Shown here one piece after another: positions 60,906 through 64,000 of a stretch of DNA of 64,000 nt. The notes under the pieces were generated by a model. That model worked only from the letters and a program-made list of their open reading frames with translations, was not told the DNA's origin and did no database searches. The DNA is from a virus: IMG/VR virus record IMGVR_UViG_3300005099_000066, positions 1-64,000 of that record; one strand, written 5' to 3'. A program made the translations under genes and the position numbers. Each line of letters opens with the position of its first letter. Position 1 is the first letter of the stretch.

Positions 60906-60938
60906 TTTTTGATAAAATCGAATCTAATATAATAGAGA
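60906..60938 (+). promoter_or_regulatory. 33-bp promoter-like element, copy 4
   Basis: Same 33 bases as the other copies (TATAAT at 60928-60933) and identical to copy 2 also in the ~16 bp upstream (GTGTGGAAATTTTCCA) and the leader down to GGAGGTAAA. Located in a 176-bp gene-free stretch (60790-60965) in which I see no other signal. Confidence 0.75.
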
Positions 60939-60965
60939 TGGAAATAAAAAGGAGGTAAAACAAGA

Positions 60966-61292
60966 ATGAATGGAGAATGTAAACTGATAAAAGTAGTAAT
61001 AGAAAAGATGTTTAGAGGTAATACCGTGGTGGCAACATATACAAATGTAGATTATAGAGAAAACAAAGTTCTTATTCCCAAGAAAACTGAATATAAATTT
61101 GATGAACTTGGATTTAAAGAATCTGAAAATTCGATGCTCTTGTTCGACAAAAAAGATGAAAGTCACTACTTTACGATTTTAAATGATTCAGTAGAAACTC
61201 TGTCCTATAAATATCACCCAGATAATAAGAAAGTTGTTCTGAAAATTTACTTTAAAAATGGGGATTTTCTTCAGCTGGAGAGAACTTTATGA
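60966..61292 (+). CDS. Hypothetical protein
   Basis: 108 residues, beta-rich, basic. First gene after promoter copy 4, with AAAAGGAGGT ten bases upstream. Overlaps the next gene by ATGA. No family recognised. Confidence 0.6.
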   Translation: MNGECKLIKVVIEKMFRGNTVVATYTNVDYRENKVLIPKKTEYKFDELGFKESENSMLLFDKKDESHYFTILNDSVETLSYKYHPDNKKVVLKIYFKNGDFLQLERTL

Positions 61293-61711
61293 AATTTTAT
61301 GAACTTGAAGAAGGGAAAATTTATCTATCTCAAAGAGGATACAGAGTGGCAAGAATAGGTGAATTTTTGTATGTGTTGTGCACTGGAAATTTTATTGTAG
61401 AACAACATGACAAAGATGGATTTAATGAGTATCCTTTTCCAACTTACTTTCCGAAATCAAGTTTGTTGTATGAAGAATTCATAAAGGGACCACCTGCTGT
61501 TCAAGAACAGATAAAGAATGGTAGAGCAAAGAAAGAGATTGTTTATAAATCTCAGAGAGGAGTCAGAAATTTTGTTAAAAGAAAATTCGAAGCTTTCAGA
61601 AAGAAGATGATAAAAGAAAAGGCTTTACTTTACGGTTCTAAAAGATTAAATAATGAGAGAAAGAGAATTGAAGAAGAATCCAAAAGAAAGGTGAAAAGAA
61701 AAAGAAGATGA
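61289..61711 (+). CDS. Hypothetical protein with basic C-terminal helix
   Basis: 140 residues. The first ~75 are alpha/beta; the last 60 are a highly basic helix (RKKMIKEKALLYGSKRLNNE), suggesting nucleic-acid binding. No family recognised. Confidence 0.6.
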   Translation: MKFYELEEGKIYLSQRGYRVARIGEFLYVLCTGNFIVEQHDKDGFNEYPFPTYFPKSSLLYEEFIKGPPAVQEQIKNGRAKKEIVYKSQRGVRNFVKRKFEAFRKKMIKEKALLYGSKRLNNERKRIEEESKRKVKRKRR

Positions 61712-61741
61712 AGACAATTACAGGATTGCGGAGGTGTAATA

Positions 61742-61978
61742 GTGAAACTTGTTAACAAGTCAGTTCCTTTGATTGTTGAAGATTTTTCTACTTTGGAGTT
61801 GGAATTAGTGGATATAGGTTATTCTCCAAAATTGAACAAAATCTTTGTAAAGGTAAATTTCAAAAATAATGCTGGAAAAGTAGGTCAGTTTGAAGTGGAA
61901 TATAGTTCTTTGCATAGTGAAATAAAAAAGATTAATGAAAAGTATTATTTAAGAGTCAGGGAGGTGAAAATAAAATGA
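61742..61978 (+). CDS. Small beta-rich protein
   Basis: 78 residues from GTG 61742 (GGAGGTG 6-12 nt upstream). The alternating pattern (LNKIFVKVNFKNNAGK) suggests a small beta sheet. ATGA overlap with the next gene. No family recognised. Confidence 0.55.
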   Translation: MKLVNKSVPLIVEDFSTLELELVDIGYSPKLNKIFVKVNFKNNAGKVGQFEVEYSSLHSEIKKINEKYYLRVREVKIK

Positions 61979-62424
61979 TATTATTTATTTTCATTTCAAT
62001 TGTTGTTGTTTTTATTCTTGTTGGCTTGATTGTAGCAATAATTGCTGATAAAAGTCTTGTGGAATTTCTGCTTCTTATAGCAATAATAGTTTGTGTTGGA
62101 GGTATTGTAGGAAAGAGAGCAGTTGAAGCAATAAACATATATAAGGAGTTGGTGGCATTAAAACAACAAATTGTGGCTTTAGAACATAATGTTGATAGGA
62201 TACGCACTGCTATTTATCAGGAAAACAATAATTCTGCCTTTGATTCCAAAAATTTCAAACAATCTACTAATTTATCAAATTATTTGAGAAAAGTTGCTGA
62301 ATTAAAAGGAGAATATAACTACAAATTGAGAAAAGCTTATTTTCATCGTCATTACTGGCTTTATTATTGGTTTTGGGATGGATTTCTCATTCCAAGTGCA
62401 ATTGATACAATGCAATATTACTAA
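61975..62424 (+). CDS. Membrane protein with coiled coil
   Basis: 149 residues: two hydrophobic segments (about 1-21 and 29-45), then a helical stretch (ELVALKQQIVALEHNVDRIR) likely to be a coiled coil, and a Tyr/Trp/His-rich tail. No family recognised. AGGGAGGTG upstream. Confidence 0.6.
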   Translation: MILFIFISIVVVFILVGLIVAIIADKSLVEFLLLIAIIVCVGGIVGKRAVEAINIYKELVALKQQIVALEHNVDRIRTAIYQENNNSAFDSKNFKQSTNLSNYLRKVAELKGEYNYKLRKAYFHRHYWLYYWFWDGFLIPSAIDTMQYY

Positions 62425-62439
62425 ATCAAGGAGGAAAAT

Positions 62440-62745
62440 ATGAAAGAAGAGCTAAAAGATAAATTGTGGAATACTATTATAAAGCATTTAGTATTTATTC
62501 GACAAACCACAACAATTAACAAAGAAGCATTGGTATCACAGCCACAGAATGCATTTGAAAATTTGAATTCCATACTACATGAAGAAATTGTGAGAGATTT
62601 GGTTGAAGGAGCGAAAAAACATATAATTGTTACTTCAGAAACAGACCCAGAAACATTGAGCATAATGCTTACTGGAAAATTGGTAGTTGTAAAAAATCCA
62701 GAAGAATTTTTGGAAAAAATAAGACAAATTCTTGATGAAATGTAG
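62440..62745 (+). CDS. Hypothetical protein
   Basis: 101 residues, mixed helices and strands (KKHIIVTSETDPETLSIML). No family recognised. AAGGAGGAA lies upstream of ATG 62440. The 78 bases after it hold only a doubtful 16-codon frame (62755). Confidence 0.6.
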   Translation: MKEELKDKLWNTIIKHLVFIRQTTTINKEALVSQPQNAFENLNSILHEEIVRDLVEGAKKHIIVTSETDPETLSIMLTGKLVVVKNPEEFLEKIRQILDEM

Positions 62746-62823
62746 GAGCAAAATATGTATTTTTCAAAATACTTATGGGAAATTGCAGGAATTAAATTGG
62801 TATAAACTAATGGGAAGGAAATC

Positions 62824-62997
62824 ATGATTGCAAAAATTATACTTGTTGTGTTATTTTCTCTGGTTACTTTCATAAGTTTCTTTACTTATTTAATAGATTT
62901 GATTCCCAAAAATCTTGATGACAGGAATGTAGGAGCAGTGATTTGGATTTCTTTTATAATAACAGTTGTGCTATGTAAAATTCTACTTTTTAAATAG
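62824..62997 (+). CDS. 57-residue two-pass membrane protein
   Basis: Frame from ATG 62824 (GGGAAGGAAA upstream). Hydrophobic segments at about 2-23 and 39-55, joined by a short polar loop (LIPKNLDDRNVG). Compatible with a small holin, but no family is recognised. Confidence 0.5.
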   Translation: MIAKIILVVLFSLVTFISFFTYLIDLIPKNLDDRNVGAVIWISFIITVVLCKILLFK

Positions 62998-63009
62998 AAG
63001 GAGAAAACT

Positions 63010-63450
63010 ATGGGAATGGAAAATTATGTTGTGTCATTAGAATTAGCAAAGGAATTGAAAGAGGTGGGGTTTCCGCAGAATGATGGAGAATGGTATTGGA
63101 TACAAGTAAGGCTTGGCTATAAATGGGAATGGAAGTTATACTTACTTGCGAATTCCCCTTATGCCATTGACAATGATAAAATCAGAGCTCCCCTTGTTGA
63201 AGAAATTACTAAAGAATTACCTGACCATATTGCGATTGAAAGGGATGGAGAAAGGAAAAAGTATTGGTTAAACATTGAAGTCTATAAAGAAGGTTGCCGT
63301 GCTGGATATAGAACTGACCCTGCTACGCTTGGTGAAATGCCAGAATGGTTGTATGTAAGTGATGTATATCCCAAGCTCTCAGATGCTCTTGCTCAATTAT
63401 GGCTCTGGGCTTACGAACGTGGGTATTTGGAGGAGAGAGATGAAGATTAA
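63010..63450 (+). CDS. Hypothetical phage protein
   Basis: 146 residues. AKELKEVGFPQNDGEWYWIQ, then SDALAQLWLWAYERGYL, is a pattern I recall from small phage proteins of unknown function (K-E-L-K-x-x-G-F-P ... L-x-D-A-L-A-x-L-W-L-W). AAGGAGAAAA upstream; overlaps the next gene. Confidence 0.65.
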   Translation: MGMENYVVSLELAKELKEVGFPQNDGEWYWIQVRLGYKWEWKLYLLANSPYAIDNDKIRAPLVEEITKELPDHIAIERDGERKKYWLNIEVYKEGCRAGYRTDPATLGEMPEWLYVSDVYPKLSDALAQLWLWAYERGYLEERDED

Positions 63451-63698
63451 AATTGAAACAAAAGAGACACCTATCCAGGAATTTGTAAAAATGTTATATA
63501 AATATGGTGAGATATGGGCAGAAGTCCCCTGGAACATACCACAGCCACGAATTGCCCTGTACTGCTATTCTGCGGTTTGGTGTTGATGAAAAAGGATTTT
63601 ACTTTTATAGTGATAGCAAAGGTAAGGTCTATTTGGATATTTATAAAATTCCTTCTGTGCATTTAGTAACAATTACGGAGGAGACAAATGAAGATTAA
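63440..63698 (+). pseudogene. Hypothetical gene interrupted by a +1 frameshift
   Basis: Frame A starts at ATG 63440 (GAGGAGAGAG upstream) and runs MKIKIETKETPIQEFVKMLY to IALYCYSAVWC, stop at 63586. Without any new start, frame B (+1) then reads RFGVDEKGFYFYSDSKGKVY to a stop at 63698. Both halves look like normal protein with the local codon style, so they are probably one gene of about 85 residues, split by an indel near 63570-63583 (real mutation or sequencing error) or by recoding. Confidence 0.5.
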
Positions 63699-64000
63699 TG
63701 TAAACAACATTGTTAGATTGAGCTATATAAAAAGATTTTCTATGTTAAGAGTAAACTATCCACAGACAGTTGCTGACCACTCATACAGAGTAGCTATGCT
63801 GGTTCTCATAATTGCGGATAGACTAAATCTGTCTGAAAAGAAAACATATGAGCTTGTTATACAGGCTTTGCTTCATGATATAGAGGAGAGTGTTCTTGGT
63901 GATGTCCAGTATTACATAAAGCATATTCCAGAAGTCGAAAAGGCTTTAGATGAATACAAGAGAAAATTTGCTTCTCAGATTCCTATACTAAATGATGAAG
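63688..64000 (+). CDS. HD-domain phosphohydrolase, YfbR-like (3' end missing)
   Basis: 104 visible residues from ATG 63688 (GGAGGAG upstream), running off the right edge. QTVADHSYRVAMLVLIIADR, then QALLHDIEESVLGDV, are the His and HD motifs of the HD superfamily, closest to YfbR-type 5'-deoxynucleotidases, which dephosphorylate dNMPs. It fits the nucleotide-metabolism theme of this arm. The start overlaps the end of the frameshifted gene by 11 nt. Confidence 0.78.
   Translation, partial: MKINVNNIVRLSYIKRFSMLRVNYPQTVADHSYRVAMLVLIIADRLNLSEKKTYELVIQALLHDIEESVLGDVQYYIKHIPEVEKALDEYKRKFASQIPILNDE

Noticed and set aside
62755-62805. 16-codon frame after the 62440 gene
   Set aside because: Too short and without support beyond a start codon and weak purine run; could be a leader peptide but cannot be defended.
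1-64000. Capsid, portal, tail tube or sheath, tape measure, integrase, tRNA genes, CRISPR arrays and insertion sequences
   Set aside because: I looked for these and found nothing I could support by reading; the left-hand virion genes are probably outside the window, and no repeat-spacer pattern or transposase was seen.

Overview
The window is a 64 kb piece of an AT-rich tailed double-stranded DNA phage genome (class Caudoviricetes by gene content: terminase large subunit, tail-fibre-like proteins, and a T4-style replication and recombination set). Both ends cut through genes, so the genome is larger. I see no capsid, portal, protease, sheath, tube or tape-measure gene; these probably lie to the left of base 1. 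The host cannot be assigned. Most genes have strong AAAGGAGGTG-type ribosome binding sites, so the host is a bacterium with a standard anti-Shine-Dalgarno sequence. The Lys/Glu/Ile-rich proteins, the Fe-S family-4 type uracil-DNA glycosylase domain and the B12-dependent ribonucleotide reductase would suit a thermophilic or anaerobic host, but that is inference.

Layout. Two divergent arms meet at an AT-rich, palindrome-filled intergenic region (about 23979-24297). The left arm (1-23978) is read entirely on the minus strand. In reading order it holds a DNA primase whose catalytic DxD motif lies past a stop codon in the +1 frame, the terminase large subunit, two small proteins, a nucleoside 2-deoxyribosyltransferase-like protein, two PurD-like ATP-grasp ligases with a small protein between them, three fibre-like proteins with shared modules, a run of small virion-like proteins, two large beta-rich structural proteins (6.5-10.4 kb), and then small membrane or hypothetical proteins, a metallophosphoesterase, an HExxH protein and a partial nucleotidyltransferase.

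The right arm (24298-64000) is read entirely on the plus strand. It starts with many small, tightly packed and often ATGA-overlapping early-type genes (24.3-35.5 kb: Cys-rich metal-binding proteins, HExxH proteins, YopX-like proteins, a membrane-anchored lytic transglycosylase, a DUF2284 protein). A sugar or base-decoration-like cassette follows (PIG-L deacetylase and glycosyltransferase, 36-38.5 kb). Next come nucleotide metabolism and replication: class II ribonucleotide reductase, an Nmad1/DUF1599 protein, a uracil-DNA glycosylase/DNA polymerase I fusion, gp32-like SSB, UvsY-like mediator, RecA/UvsX recombinase, a NusG-like transcription factor, Mre11/Rad50 (gp47/gp46), RuvC-like resolvase, SNF2-type helicase and DnaB helicase. 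The arm continues with a dUTPase-like enzyme, a thymidylate-synthase-like enzyme, an M15 peptidase, small membrane proteins and an HD phosphohydrolase cut by the window end.

Four nearly identical 33-bp promoter-like elements (24235, 27080, 33532, 60906) head transcription blocks of the right arm. Less complete copies occur at 35259, 43123 and 58458.

How the genes may work together. The recombination and replication genes form a coherent T4-like machine with its own dNTP supply. The spread of ATP-grasp ligases, deoxyribosyltransferase-like protein, glycosyltransferase, PIG-L deacetylase, DUF2284, Nmad1, thymidylate-synthase-like enzyme and uracil-excising polymerase makes an unusual DNA base (hypermodified pyrimidine) a reasonable hypothesis, but nothing in the sequence proves it. 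The strongest second-look items are the primase +1 frameshift, the uracil-DNA glycosylase/polymerase fusion, the palindromic divergence region, the repeated promoter, the tandem ATP-grasp module inside the late operon and the NusG-like protein.
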